DNA of 64,000 nt, from contig CP137321.1 in assembly GCA_033182465.1 (NCBI GenBank), forward strand, positions 1,860,001 through 1,924,000. The letters are read 5' to 3'. This document shows positions 26,901-39,293 of this stretch, one piece after another; the first letter of the stretch is position 1, and every line of letters starts with the position of its first letter. The notes beneath the pieces were generated by a model that was not told the DNA's origin, did no database searches, and saw nothing but the letters and a program-made list of their open reading frames with translations. The stretch comes from Sanghuangporus weigelae (lineage: Eukaryota; Basidiomycota; Agaricomycetes; Hymenochaetales; Hymenochaetaceae). Made by a program: the position numbers and the translations under genes.

Positions 26901-28683
26901 GAGGTGAAGCATATCTGTGTCTATAGGCATTTCTTCCGCTTCGCACGCAGATTAGGTCGAGCGAGAGAAGCCATGAACCTAACGCGATACCAAGCGACCT
27001 GCGGCGGAAGAATCAAAAAGAGTTTGAATTCGTAAAGCCGTCGCTGAGCCCTGATGGCATGCACTGCCTTAAGCAAGGCTTGGGACTGCCAATGGTTGCA
27101 AAGGATGATGAACTAGCAAAGATTGGACAGGTTCTCTGTCGTAATTGCGAGCTCTACCTAGTGGAAAGAGTTCAGATAAGATAGTCGAAGGACAGGTGTT
27201 GACCCTTTCGTGCGTGAGAAGTCAATTTGAGTCTTCTATAAGTCGAGCATATGAGCATCTTGGAGCGGATATACATAACAAAGCGGAAAGACGGAAATAA
27301 GAACCAATCCATTAAATTGTAGATCTACTTACTAGTATGTATTTCCGCCTGAAACGGAAAGAGGCGAGCAGAATACACGCACGGTAAATGACTAAAGAGG
27401 AATCTCAAGATACTCTGATTGTAAGGCAAATTGAACTGAGGCAATCAGGCAGGAGCTCAAATTTGAAATTCGAGCGCGACCCACGTATCCGAAGGGTTCA
27501 GGCTGAACGAATTTGAAGGAGAATGAACAAGCTGAATACCACCAACCTCGCGCGGTCGACGGATTCAGAATCATTTTGTAGAATGGCGACAAGGCGCTTT
27601 GTGCCACATCGGCTCAATGCGGGATTTCGATCCACGTTTTATTCACGATTCAGGCGGTGACTTCATAACGCCCATTCCATTTTGAGGGCCATAGGAGCAG
27701 GATCACAGATATCTCGAGGACTTTGGGGGGTACACGAGTAGGAAGGAATTATTAGGACTGTCAAGAAAAGAAGGCATTAATACGACTCCGCCATCTTCTT
27801 GCGGCAAAGGCTCACTCAGAAAGTTATTTCAGAAACACTTTATTCGGAGACACGTAGTATCCTGACTGGAGGATTTCTGATGTCGAAAGCACGAGCTCAG
27901 CCTGCATGTGATGGAAGCAGTAGATGGCGTAGCATCGATCAGGAATCACGGAGAGTGGCAGTATGCCGCGCACATGAATCGCCTGCAAGTGAAATCTGAC
28001 ACAGAACACTGCGCCCAAGGGCCCGCTCGTCGGCCCAAATAGAGGAGGAGGAGGACCGGCGGCAGGGTCAGGCGCCAACCAGGGGTCCGAAGGTGCCCGA
28101 TGCCCGACGGACACGGTCCCTTAATGGCTCCGCGAGAAGAGAGCAGTGGAAAAATGGGTGGCCTGGGTGGTTGGGAATCTGAGTAACATTGGGGCTAGAG
28201 AATTGACTTGTCGTAGCAGAAGTAGACTTGAGAGAAGGATTCTCATGAGATTCTATGCAAGAAGACGAGTAAATGAGCCAGCACGAGGCAAAAACGAGGA
28301 TAAAAGAATGAAAAGCAGATAACCTGTTTTCGCTGAGGATTGATTGTGGGTGGAGACGTTGAGAAATACCCGTTTAAAACGGAGGATGACGCTAATGAGA
28401 GACCATCGTCCCTGGTAGTCTATCAGCCGATCCGGTAAGTTTATGCGAGGATCTCTCAAAATTACTATTACTTATCGTCCTCCCAGTCCCACCCAAGCAT
28501 GTCAGCCCTCCTCCTTCCGCCCGCATTTTCCATCACTCTGCGAAGCGCGCGCCTTTTGCAATCCGGCCCTGCCAGTGCCAGTATTCGTGCGCTTGCGGTC
28601 GTGTAGGAGCCTGTCCCCGCCAATCCTCGTTTCATTGCTTTGTCAACTAGAGCTGCATACGGTTGTTTCAATTCCAGCTCGTC
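20991..28683. other. Gene-free stretch between dynein light chain and MFS transporter
   Basis: About 7.7 kb with no supportable gene. Candidate frames such as 24277-24702 (141 codons) and 22722-22931 carry no family motif and lack convincing flanking exons. Base composition is more even than in the neighbouring genes, and stops are frequent in all frames. One small inverted-repeat element is seen near 22.4 kb. I found no reverse transcriptase, transposase or capsid signature, and no tRNA. Old, eroded mobile DNA or regulatory RNA are possible. Confidence 0.5.
22335..22449. repeat. Short inverted-repeat element, MITE-like
   Basis: A 14-base arm, TGTCCCCTTTTCTT, at 22335-22348 is repeated exactly in inverse at 22436-22449. 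The enclosed span is 115 bases, with a further AAGGGGAC copy inside at 22373-22380. No open frame fits inside. No clear target-site duplication borders it, so a non-autonomous DNA transposon is possible but unproven. Confidence 0.4.
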
Positions 28684-28690
28684 TATATAA
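28684..28690 (+). promoter_or_regulatory. TATA box of the MFS transporter gene
   Basis: TATATAA lies 71 bases before the chosen ATG, a good distance for a fungal core promoter with a short leader. It supports starting the transporter at 28755 and not at the in-frame ATG further upstream at 28443. Confidence 0.55.
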
Positions 28691-28754
28691 GCACATTCCG
28701 AAGCACAGATTTTCTTGTGCTTCATCCGGCCCCGTTTCCTTCTGGCCGGCTTCT

Positions 28755-31700
28755 ATGAAACGTAAATTTGACGACAAGATGGTCATGCAAGACGATGCTA
28801 CTGGTCGTGACGAACGAACTCCATTGCTGATCCATGATGATCGTCCTCCTTCCTGCTATTCTTCCTCAGACGACGACGGCCGAAGCAGCACTAGCACCTG
28901 CTGCAGTTCACCCGCAGAATCTGTGCCACTGAATAAGGTTTCCAAATACGACTTGATCTGGGTGCTCACAGGTTTATGGAGTGCAGTCTTCCTCGGCGCT
29001 TTGGACGGTGGGTTGTCCAGCTTTCCGTGGCTTCTAACTTACATGGCCTCTGACGTACTTGCGTCGGCTTCCCGTAGGAACAATTGTAGCGACGCTTCTG
29101 ACTCCTATTGGCTCGAGTTTCAACAAGTCAAATCAGGCGTCCTATATTGGCACATCGTACCTCTTGTCTGTATGCTGCTTTACCCCGCTCTACGGTACGT
29201 TTTAGCCTTCCATGATCTGCAGGGGTTATCACTCACCGGTGTCCCTCTTCAAAGGTCGTCTATCTGACATTTTAGGTCGCAAAGGTGCTATGCTTCTTGC
29301 ACTGTCGCTATTTGGTACCTTGTTTCTTGATTGTTCTGTTTTCGGATCACTGATCCAATCGTGCTTTGAAGGCTCCGGTACGATTTTTTGCGGACTGGCC
29401 CCTTCAATGGAGGCACTCATTGCTGCTCGGGCCGTCGCTGGGATGGGAGGAGGCGGGTACGTGAACATTTTACTTTTTAACTATATATCTGATTTCGAAT
29501 GCTTTTTGCCCCATAAAAGGGTGATGACGGGTAAGTCGAGGCCCTGTTCGAAGGAACGTACACATGGATCCTATACTCACGTTCCATTGCATGTAGTGTC
29601 CAGCGTGGCTGTCACCGACTTGATTCCCTTGTACGTAACCCCGTCGGCGGGCTTTCGTTGGACAAATTGCGAGAAGTCCAGGTGCTAACCCGACAATAGG
29701 AAACAACGTGGTCTTTATCAGGGCATGGCCAACATGTATGCGTTCATTCTTTATCTTCTTCTAATTTTATATGTCTAACATTGTATAAAGCTTGTTCGGT
29801 CTAGGTACACCATTTCCTAAGGTCTTCTTCTTTCCTATTCACTCACGGGGCTCGTTTCAGGGGCGGGTCTCGGCGGACCTCTCGGAGGCTGGCTTAATGA
29901 TTCTTTCGGCTGGTATGATCGGACTACTCCTATATTCTCGACCCGGAAGCTGACCTTTTTTCCAGGCGATCTGCCTTCCTCGTACAGGTGATCGCCATTA
30001 ATCTATCTTCTTTCACATGCAACTAGCCTCTGACCGTCCCGTGAACGCAGATCCCAGTCCTGGCCCTATCTACAATCCTTGTAATCGCAAAGGTCAATAT
30101 TAAGCTTCCCCCTGAGGTACAAAATCGGACAACATATGAGAAGCTCCGACGAATCGACGCCCTTGGCTCAACTACCTTAGTGGCGACAGTAGGAACATTG
30201 CTTCTCGGATTTAGTTTGAAGTCTACGGAAGAATTGCCCTGGTCACATCCTCTTATATGGGGACTCTTTGTAACTAGCGCGATTTGTGGTGTAGCGTTTG
30301 TATACGTAGAAACACACGTCGCACCCTTCCCAGTGATGCCGATGCATCTGATCACACGTCGAACGCCATTATTTGTTTCCCTCTCGAATTTGTATGTTTA
30401 AACTCTTCCATCAATGAGGCTGATCTAAATGATGGTTTTCAAGCTTTGGGAGTGTTGCCGCTTTCTCTATGGTAAGCATTATCTGCACTACGACCGGAAC
30501 ATTTTATGACGTTCACCATCCCACTAGATATACAATGTTCCTTTGGTAAAGTTCATAGGCTTGGCTTTCTCGCAGAACATATATGAATCTTCTTTTGACA
30601 GTACTTCTCGGCAGTTCGCATGACCAGTTCCAAGGACGCAGGTAAGCTATTTATGTATCTTAGGAGACTTGCTCCTTTTGCTGAATAACATATTAGGGTT
30701 CCATCTCTTACCGCACTCTGTAAGATTCTATCAGAGTTCTCCAGATCCTGGAAGCGGGACTAATTAAATAACGCACAGTTCGCAATCTCAACGGGCAGCG
30801 TTTTCGCTGGATGGTGAGATATCTTTGCCTTTGTTCGGTCAGATATTGATTTATTTATGGGACATCCCAACTGACGTCGCACTTAGGATGATGCGCAAGA
30901 CTGGGAAACTATACTTCCTCACACTCCTGTCAGCGGCGGCTGCCACGAGTGCGACAGTATCAATCTGCTTCTGGAACTCTCGAACGAATGCATGGCATCT
31001 TTGGTTCGACATTTTCCCTCAAGGATTCGGCATGGCAAGCTTAATTACAACGACCCTTATTGTGCGTGCCTGCTTACCCGCTGCGGAGTTTCAGCGCCTT
31101 CTGACTAGACGAGTACATTCATAAAGGCCATGATTGCTGGTGTTTCAAAGGAGGACCTAGCAGTTGCGACAGGAAGTAAGTGACTCCTTGTAAAATTTTT
31201 GACTATCAGGAGTCAACGTTTTTGTTTTGTCAGTTACATATTTGTTCCGAACCACTGGTCAAGTGATTGGGGTGTCCCTAAGTGGGGCCGTGTTACAAGC
31301 AGTCTTGCTCAAATCTTTGCATGAAAGGATCAAAGTGCCCGATGCTGAAAGTATTATCGAATCAATCAGGTGAGTAATAGCTATGCAATAGAGCCGTTCT
31401 TCATAGTTTGAGATACCGAGTTTCTGACTATTCTTGGCATCAGACACTCAACGGCCGTTATACCCTCCTTAGAACCACTATTACAGAAGGCGGCTGTAGA
31501 CTCATACGCTCAAGCTCTGCGCATCGTCTTCATTTTCCAGGCGGCCATGAACTTCTTAGCATTCCTATGCACGCTTCCGATTCAGGAAAATCCATTACCG
31601 TGAGTCTAAAATTTCCCAATTTCTTCCATCCATTGTACAGAACGTGCATTTATTGATGTCATTCTTTTACGTGCTTCAGTGGGTCACACGAGGAGCAGGA

Positions 31701-31782
31701 GGAACAGTACCGTCGTATGCGCGAAGAAGAAAGCCGACGTACTACCTTGGCATCCGATGGATCAATCGAAGCGAGCGCCTGA
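28755..31782 (+). CDS. MFS transporter, DHA2/vacuolar basic amino-acid type
   Basis: Proton-coupled membrane transporter of the major facilitator superfamily, closest in pattern to the vacuolar basic-amino-acid/Fnx1-Vba group; substrate not provable here. At least fifteen small exons. The cytosolic N-terminus has the ERTPLLIHDD motif common in this group. Helix 1 ends FLGALDGTIVATLLTPIGSS; motif A is GRLSDILGRKGAML; later comes AARAVAGMGGGGVMTVSSV and GAGLGGPLGGWLNDSFGWRS. C-terminal exons give IDALGSTTLVATVGTLLLGF, IWGLFVTSAICGVAFVYVE, a helix with YFLTLLSAAAATSATVSICF, and RTTGQVIGVSLSGAVLQAVL. The tail is hydrophilic (GSHEEQEEQYRRMREEES). Exons between about 30.4 and 30.9 kb are the least certain. 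The upstream ATG at 28443 is in frame but lies before the TATA box. Confidence 0.87.
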
Positions 31783-32410
31783 GTTCCGCTTTGAGGACCG
31801 CGATTCCCTGATGGAGCCAATGCAGTCGCCTTGCCTGGCGCAAATTCTCTCAACTTCCTCCCCTTCTGAAATGCTTTATGAATCTGATGACATAGAGCTC
31901 CATGCCACACAAAGCTTTAACGACCTTCTCCCCAATAAAGACCCCCATGACGTTTCACTGGGTTGCTTTGTCCCCCACATAACCTCTTACCACCGCCTTG
32001 CAACATGCTGTCTATCCTCTTTCGGCTTTCTTTCGGACGTCCGCTGCACACGTTGTACACACAACTCATTCACTCACTAAATTATACGCTAGTCCAAGGA
32101 CTTGGAGAATTCCTACCTATGTGTATGTTTAGATCATTTGTGCTTGTTCGTGAAAAAGGTGTTGGGGGGATGCAGATGTCGTAGCAATTTCTTCAAATGT
32201 ATTCATAGCAGTAGAAAGAGAAAGAATTTCTTGTCCGTCTAAATTTTCGTACCGAGATTAATCTTGACAGCCAAAAAAATGAGAATTTGATTAGTTTGTA
32301 TGAGACAGCTAGTCCTTGGTTTGGTTGAGTTACCGGGAATGTGTACAATCATTCATTGCGTAAAGTGCGCCCTTTCACCGCCAAACACATAGCCTTCTTC
32401 GATGCAAAAT
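31783..32410. other. Convergent 3' region
   Basis: About 630 bases between the 3' ends of the transporter and the small membrane protein. It contains T-rich and AT-rich sequence of 3' UTR type. An open frame overlapping the transporter's end on the + strand is a frame-shifted shadow. Nothing else is supported. Confidence 0.5.
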
Positions 32411-32671
32411 TTAATCAGGCATCTTCTCTTCAATCCATCTCCGAGTTTTCTTCTCACCAGCGCGCCTCGTCTGAGCAGCGTTCAACCACGCATCCGAAGT
32501 AGAACTCGACCCGCCATCAGCGTAGTATGCTCGTCGCTTGTGCGCAGGGCACGGAAGGATTTGTGAGGCAGCGACCGTTATGATAGATGCGAAGAAGGTT
32601 GCGGTGAAGAGGGAGGAGATGATCGAGCGTCGCTGGCTGGTGGACAGGCGGAGTAACGTAGTTTTGACCAT
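32411..32671 (-). CDS. Small single-pass membrane protein, 86 residues
   Basis: Family not named with certainty. It reads MVKTTLLRLSTSQRRSIISS and continues into a hydrophobic helix, SLFTATFFASIITVAASQIL (about residues 19-38). A short CP motif and a basic hydrophilic tail with RRAGEKKTRRWIEEKMPD follow. The basic N-terminus followed by one helix is typical of small mitochondrial inner-membrane or assembly proteins, but this is inference. An in-frame ATG 75 bases upstream would add a less plausible segment. The gene is divergent from the mitoribosomal uS14m gene with a 307-base shared upstream region, which agrees with a mitochondrial role. Confidence 0.65.
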   Translation of the reverse strand: MVKTTLLRLSTSQRRSIISSLFTATFFASIITVAASQILPCPAHKRRAYYADGGSSSTSDAWLNAAQTRRAGEKKTRRWIEEKMPD

Positions 32672-32978
32672 TAAGCCTTGTTCAAATTCAAATAGATGGG
32701 ATAGAAATATCAGCTTTTCATAGGACTTTGAAAAAAGAAAGTGCATACCCTATAATCAGCAAATCATGTCTGAAGGTCGAGTGAACCACGACGCCAGCAG
32801 ACGGGTTTGAGAGTGTGCCCTGCAGGTGACGACAGGACGCTGAAGGAAGAATTCGGAGCACTCACTCGGATTGGCTCCTCCTGCCTCGGTGAACGTCACA
32901 CTCACGTGTTGTCCATCCTCTTCCTCCGTCACGGTCTGCTCCATCTTCATTTTCACCAATCCCTGTCGCAGCATCAAC

Positions 32979-33348
32979 ATGCCGAAATTCGCAAAAAACA
33001 TCCGCGTGCTGCGCGACATGAAAGCCCGCCGGGACGTCAAAGACAACGAAATCCTGCGGCGCGCATACCTCTACGTCGCGCGCAACGAAAACCTCCCGCC
33101 GCAAGTGCGATACCAGGCTCAACTCCAGCTCAACACCTTCGACATATACACCCGCCCGACAACGGTGAAAAACAGATGTACTGCAACTGGTAGAGGGAAA
33201 GGTATCATCAGTGAATTTGGGTTGTGCAGAGTAAGTGACGAATATCTACCCTACAGTTTGGATGGTACCTTATTTCGTATTCCAGACTCAGTTCCGCATG
33301 AGAGCGTTACAAGGCCTCCTACCAGGCGTTCAGAAAGCCTCTTGGTAG
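32979..33348 (+). CDS. MRP2: Mitochondrial small-subunit ribosomal protein uS14m
   Basis: Component of the mitochondrial 37S ribosomal subunit, homologous to bacterial S14 and yeast Mrp2. Two phase-0 exons (32979-33230 and 33286-33348, donor GTAAGT) give 104 residues, close to the family length. It starts MPKFAKNIRVLRDMKARRDV, continues through ARNENLPPQVRYQAQLQL, and has the family signature TRPTTVKNRCTATGRGKG. The second exon supplies FRMRALQGLLPGVQKASW, the conserved C-terminus shared with yeast Mrp2. There is no zinc-binding CXXC pair, as usual for the short S14 type. No long presequence is visible. Confidence 0.95.
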
Positions 33349-33619
33349 AGGCAAGTGCGATCAATATGTTTTATTGGTCCTTGTCTTACATGCCCTTTCC
33401 AGTGCTTATGCCTCCCGATAGCTGATCAATAGAATTATATAGAAATGCACGCCAATATCATTTTGCCTCCGAAACGTCGCAATGGCTTCTGATATTAAAG
33501 CAGTGTTTACATACAGATCGGTTCAAACAAGGACGGCACAACAACAGGACGGTAAATATTACAAGCTTATATACAAAATAGAGAAAAGAACGAGAAGAAA
33601 ATCAAACCCATTGTTCATC

Positions 33620-35541
33620 TCAGGTGGTCGATGTAACCTCTTGGGAAGCGTGCTGAATGTCCGCCAGTAAAAGCTCAGGTTCTCCGCGCTCGCGCCTCCA
33701 ACGATTACAGATATTTAGCACGGGTTGGTCAACAAGGAACCTTTTGAGACAATTAGAATATAAATTTATAGACATTAAGGACAAAAGGACAAACCCGTAA
33801 CGTCTCAGCCAGTTTTCACCGAGTTCCCAGTTACTGTGCGCAAGAACATCGTCACCGTGCAATGTCAATGATTTTGTGTAGTCATGCAATGCGTCGACCA
33901 AGTCGAAGCGACCTGCTCAAAATCTCGTAAGAGGAAACCCTTCGAAATTTACAGCTGACATACCACGCAACAAAATCAGTCTGTCTCGTAGCTCCGGATG
34001 TGGAATGGTATCAATAACACTTTCTGTTGAAACAGTCAATACAATCCTTAATCTAATGATAAGTTAGCATACCATGAGGAACAGTCCTGAGATGTCACAT
34101 AAAATCAGTCATTTTCTTGACATTAAAGATATATTTTTCTAACCTTTGTACTAAAGTAGGCCGCAGAGACTGTGGAAGACAGTAAGCATTATTGCGCTTG
34201 TAGTTGTCCAGATGATACCTATGGAAAGTTATGATTAGTAATGCGTCATTTCGAATACCTCAGAATTACACTCACTGTATGAGTTTCGTAGCTTCGTGCA
34301 GCTTCGGATCATCAATGCCTTCGTCCTGCTCAGGGGGTTCACTGGCTGTAGAAGAGGGGGTCTGGGCAGGTACGTTTGAAGACATATTGGATAAAAAGGG
34401 TTGTGGACCAAGTGAAGACGTGACATTAAGCGGAGGATGGAATGCGGATGGATACTGGGGCACAGAAGAGACGTTTGGCGGTGTCGCTGTAAAACCTGAG
34501 GACTCGGGAACGGGACCAGTCATGTACATTGAAGATGCTGTACCTGAACCGGAGCCGCCCTGTCCGTGTAATAGCTCAGAAAACAGGTCCCTGTCGTTTG
34601 AAGACCTACCCACAGTGGTGTAAAATGAGGCTCCCGCAGTCGCGGGACTGATAGGAACGGAAAGAGAGGGATAGCGCGAGCCGTCGGCATCCTTTCCGCT
34701 CGCACCAGTACCATTCAACCCGAAATGATCATCTTTGGAACGTTTTCGCGAGGTCATGTCTTCGCTGATGGGGCGTTTCTTGGCGAGATTAGAATTGATA
34801 CCTCCTGCTGTAGCGCTACTCCCTGAAGCAGTGGCAGCTTGGGCAGCCTTCTTGCGACGTTGAAAGCCCTCGTAGGCTGTATCTGTCTCAGCACGGTTGA
34901 GGAATTCGACAAATTCCTGGGGACGATCAAAGCCTATTGATGGCAGAATACCACCAAGCCCTTCACCAATGTAGCCTCCGAGGCTTCGGATAACGTTGCG
35001 CAGGTTTTGGTTCTCCTGCATGAGGTCTGCCAGGAAGAGTGCCGTTAGGAAACATAAAGAAGCCATGCGATGACGGGGAAGCATGCCTTTGACGACTTCT
35101 CGTAATTCTGCGAATACTTCATCTTTGCTGCCGGACAGAATTTCAACGCGTGCTTCGAGGTCGCGGATCTGCAATGGAGTCAACGATTAAACGTCTATCA
35201 GGAGCATAAAACTATAAACAATTGGGTGCTTACTCTTTGCTGCTTGCGTAGTCTGAATTCGCGTTGGGCTATTCGGTTCTGATCCCGACGGGCAGCAGCA
35301 GAACTGAGCCACGGATGTTAGTATGCTGCAGAAAACATATAAAAATAAACAGAATTACTCAGGATTCTTCTTCCTGCCTGGCTTTCCTCTGCCCGCACTG
35401 TCATCCTTCCCATGGTCATCATCTCTGTCTGAATCCTATGCCACAGCGTCAGTCTAGGCCAGCGTGAGCAAAATGAATCGCCAAACGTACGTCAAAATCG
35501 TGCGAAAGGCTGCGGGAGTCGCGATCCTTATTGCTTGTCAT
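33620..35541 (-). CDS. Yap-type bZIP transcription factor with DUF3425 C-terminal domain
   Basis: Nuclear DNA-binding protein. The first exon encodes MTSNKDRDSRSLSHDFD and a short second exon adds DSDRDDDHGKDDSAG and so on. The basic region spans a junction: RRDQNRIAQREFRLRKQQR, containing NRIAQREFR, the NxxAQxxFR signature of fungal Yap/Pap1 factors. A leucine-zipper-like helix (IRDLEARVEILSGSKDEVF) follows, then QENQNLRNVIRSLGGYIG. A Ser/Gly/Pro-rich middle leads to a C-terminal set of exons: YHLDNYKRNNAYCLPQSL, VPHESVIDTIPHPELRDRL, HSNWELGENWLRRYG and FLVDQPVLNICNRWRRERG. This matches DUF3425, a domain often paired with bZIP in fungi. The last intron (51 nt) is stop-free, so its retention would only insert residues. 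The 3' end converges with uS14m, 271 bases away. Confidence 0.88.
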
Positions 35542-37348
35542 GATGAGAGGGTGGCAAACGTTGAACGAGAGAAAGCGGACGGTGCAACAGGCCAACACAG
35601 CTCTCGACTTGAACGTCGTCTTACACATTCGCGTAATCACAATTGAGTAAGCAGCCGCCGATCGGCTTTCAAATCACCCTCTGCCGCGGGACATGAGCGT
35701 CGCGTCCATCGGCATCGGCTCTGGCTGGCTGGTGAGTGAGTGGTGCGCTACCCTCGCCTTCACCTTCAGCTTCAGCCCATTCACATTCCTTTTTTTGAGT
35801 GCTTTGCCTTGATGCGTTACTTTCACGTTGCTTTGATGCGCACACACTTCTCAGAACACGCTACTTGATTGCATTCCCTTTTGAGGTTATGGGCCATGAT
35901 GGGTGATATCTGCGCGAACATCGCATCGAACTTCGGCGTTCTCCTTCTTAAGAAGTTACTCGACTGGCCTGGCAGTGACGTAATTGCAATGCGTGCTCCC
36001 CGAAAAGGAAATTTATTTATGCCCTTCCACGTCAGTCAAGTAATACTGTGGCTGGCGCCACGTACCATTGCAACTTTTCCACTCGTACCTTACTCTCCTG
36101 TAAATCACATGATATGTGTCTGTCACTTGCAAGCTCCGTATGCCGACTGTTTCAGAGATTTTGGCCTTTTGTTTTTCCTCTTGGAAACGAAGATAAATTA
36201 AATTGTCGATGAGACGAAGACCGAGGCCAACCAGTTCACCGGATAAACGTATGTCACGTCGGTCTTCGAGTTATCGACAGATGATGGATCTGATTTTCTA
36301 GGACGAGTTGGGGAACGCACAGCAAAGACGAAGGCAAATCATACATACGGATCACTATGGTAAAAAGGAATTTAGCCTTTGGTTTGGATCATCTCGTAAT
36401 CATTTCCAACAAGAGGAAGCTGAAACATGTGCCAGCAGGTGCGAGCTAAGTCTACCGAATCTCGGTCCGACATTCCTGTAATCGAGCAGACGATCCTCCT
36501 CGACCACGTCCTCATTTCAGCCAAGGACATCAAATGACTCGCGGTTTGCTCACCGGTAAAAAAATAGTATTGCAGATCAACTGGAAATGCATCTTTCCGT
36601 ACACATTCGGTGGTATTTATTGCGCCGCTCTGGGCAAAAACAAGCGGTGTTTTATAACGTATTACTTAGGTGGTAACAAATGTTACACCTATTGTCCGCC
36701 GACGCAGTGCCCCCGAGCAATTTTGATATGCATCGATAAGGTGAACGCATTGAACCGAAGGTTCGCTAGGCTTTCCACACGATAGACAGGGACAGGCCGA
36801 GGACAGGGACTTACCGACCACTGGCGAGTTTGTGCTCCGACACCCGCTCATGCTCCGACAGCCTGTATTCAGCCTCTTGACGAAAAACTTCGTCAGTCCG
36901 ATGCACCTTCTCCCATGACCACGCCGCCGAATTCTGCCGGGCAAAGATCCCATCTTATCCATCTAAGTCCATCTGTGTCCCGAAGACCCCTATAGATCCT
37001 GTGAATGGTATTGGATGCAGACGACGGAAGCCTGCAAGCAAAACTCGACTCATTCCCTCTCACGCAGCACGAAGCAAACCCATCACTTCTTTCAGAACCT
37101 TCGTCATCGCCTTATCCAGAACATGAAATAACGGCCCCACATCGGGGGAAAGTCGAAGGAGGAACATAGTTTGATGTGTTGCGCGATCGGTCCAGATTCA
37201 AAAACAGTAAATCTTCGGCGACATCACTCTGTCGTATTATCACAGACTGGATCTATCCAAGAGATTAACTTCTCGTCTTTCATAAAAGCCCTTCTGCCCG
37301 CCTACTTCACTTCGGCTACCCTCCTACTAATCCATCCCTAATCCCACT
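35542..37348. promoter_or_regulatory. Divergent intergenic region, bZIP / DUF6593 copy 1
   Basis: About 1.8 kb that should hold both promoters. A TATA-like CATAAAAGCC lies at about 37281-37290, some 60 bases before the DUF6593 start. Open frames at 35869-36201 and 36534-36785 show no family features. No RNA gene is seen. Confidence 0.4.
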
Positions 37349-38223
37349 ATGTCTGGCGAGGATTTAGTTCTCCTTTGGCGCTTTCCTTCTCCGCAGGAAG
37401 GCCGCGATATGCGCACGTTCAACGTCTACCTTGAACTCGGTTCTACGCATGAGCCCCTCCACCTGTACAAGGTAAGCCTTCGCAACGTTGCGCGATTAAT
37501 GCGAACTCGGCGCGCCAATCTAACCGCCCATTGAACGCCAAGTTTCTGACCATTACGGGCATATCGGAAAGCACGACGACCTTCGAAAGGTGGAATATCA
37601 GCGCCAGACGATGGGAAATCGCTGGCGAGGTGCATTGGGCCAATAATTTTAGTGGCCAAGTTCAATTCGGCATCCATATCGTAAGCGACTATCTTAGCTT
37701 TCAATCGTGTGTAACTCAGATGCCGCTAGCTGCGACTCCAGGATGTCAGGCGACGCAAAAAGCAAAGCAGCAAGTGGGTACACAGACTTCTTTTGCTTCT
37801 CTTGCCTTGTTTTCTCCGCCAAAGTTCGTCGCTGCTTTCCGCCGAGACCGCGGAGGTACTGGTGTCCCTATATCCACTTCTTCCTTGGGTACCTATTTGC
37901 CATATCTGATGTCTGACCTGTCCTTAGGTCACGCAGGTTTGTGGTCAATGATTCCGAATACAAATGGAAGATCCGGGACGACGGCCATGGCCTTTTTGTT
38001 AGTATTCTTTCTTATCCGTAATGTGTTTGTTGGCCGCTTGACTGACTCGTCGACTTCATCTCCGGTCTTCCGAAAGTGTGTTGATTCCCGCGGTCAGACG
38101 ATGGCAACCTGGACTCAGGAGACGCTCGAATTACGTGTGGCACCGAGCGCAGAGGATATCCTCGATCGTCTCGTCGTTACCTGTCTTATCCATCTGTGGT
38201 TCAAGGCTCATGGGTACTGGTAA
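37349..38223 (+). CDS. DUF6593-type protein, copy 1
   Basis: Member of the DUF6593 family, short β-rich proteins abundant in agaricomycetes; function unknown. Five exons (37349-37471, 37543-37680, 37742-37773, 37937-37997, 38077-38223) join in phase to 166 residues. Family pattern in order: an opening like FNVYLELGSTHEPLHLYK; TFERWNISARRWEIAGEVHW; a basic stretch DVRRRKKQSSK; NDSEYKWKIRDDGHGLF, the YxW core; and MATWTQETLELRVAPSAEDI followed by LDRLVVTCLIHLW, the typical C-terminal helix. The third exon is only 32 nt. No signal peptide is seen, so the protein is probably intracellular. A related gene lies 12 kb away on the opposite strand. Confidence 0.75.
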
Positions 38224-38801
38224 GGCAGAGACAAAGTGCAAGGCGAGAACAAGCATCGGTTGTACACGAACTGGAGATCATTTCCTCGTCGTCGCTTTCA
38301 GTATTTAAACGGTTGTCTCTGAGACAGCGCATTCCCATTTTAAGTTGTTAACCCCTGAGTGCGGTCGGAATTCGTCATGTCGCAGGCGAATTTAATCTGT
38401 GACGTGTTTTGGAACTAGCCGCTAAATTCCAGACTCGACGGTCTTGAACCTGGTGTGGGGGGCCATCATGTAATCCCGCTTTCTTCTGGCGTTGTGCTCT
38501 TGTTGAAGAATACGGTTTGTGCCGCTCTTCCTATTTCCGTCTGGCTCTGATCAGCTTATGCGTTTCATACACACGTACCTTTTTTGCCCCATTTATTCCC
38601 TTGTTATTATGTCTACTTCGAATAATCCGTTATGCGCGTTTCAATTCGAGTTTCTTAAATAGGCGAAGAAGAACCCAGGGAGAAGCCTTGAAGGTGACAA
38701 CCATCGTCGTGACTTCGGAACACGTGGCACGTTACGGCAACATCTTGCCGATCGGCGAGCAGTCAGCCGGAAAAGAACCGTCTTTCACTTGAACGACGAC
38801 G

Positions 38802-39293
38802 ATGAACGGCTTCGAGGCCACGAATTTTCTGTTCGGTCAGTCAGGAGCCACGTATACTCAACAACGGGAGCCTGTAGAGTATCTCTGCGCTGGTGAGTTC
38901 TAATCTCATCACATCTTACAGGACCATTCGGATTCACAGAAGTTTGGTTTTCTTTGGCTCCGTCTTCACACTGGGCTTCTCCGACCTGTCCTTATCTCTC
39001 TATCCGTCTTTCTACACATTCAATATGAACGCGCATATTGGCGGCTTCTTCGGGGTTTGGCGGCGGCGGCGCAAACAACTCAATCCAATCGGCTTCGGCT
39101 TAAACTGTGGATAGATTGCGGTTCAAAGAACGAGATCAAGTCTCGCGAGCCGATCCGGTGCAGAAACTGTGGACACAGGATCATGTACAAACGGCGTACC
39201 AAGCGGAGTGCGTCATTTCTCATTTAACGACAATCGTCGAGACTCATCATTTATCTTTTGCTCGGTGTAGTGGTTCAATTTGAGGCTCGGTAA
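38802..39293 (+). CDS. RPB12: RNA polymerases I, II and III shared subunit RPABC4 (Rpb12)
   Basis: Smallest zinc-binding subunit common to all three nuclear RNA polymerases. Exons 38802-38892, 39115-39207 and 39271-39293 sum to 68 residues, the usual length. The first exon gives a variable N-terminus ([15 protein letters not shown]) ending VEYLCA. The second gives [20 protein letters not shown] and [11 protein letters not shown]. The third gives the invariant C-terminus MVQFEAR. The zinc site is formed by CADC, whose last Cys follows the first splice junction, and CRNC. The first intron is 222 nt, long for this window, and contains several short frames that are not genes. The identical ending to the yeast protein supports the tiny last exon. 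Confidence 0.95.

Noticed and set aside
35869-36785. Open frames between the bZIP and DUF6593 copy 1 genes
   Set aside because: Short, without family features, and located where two divergent promoters are expected.
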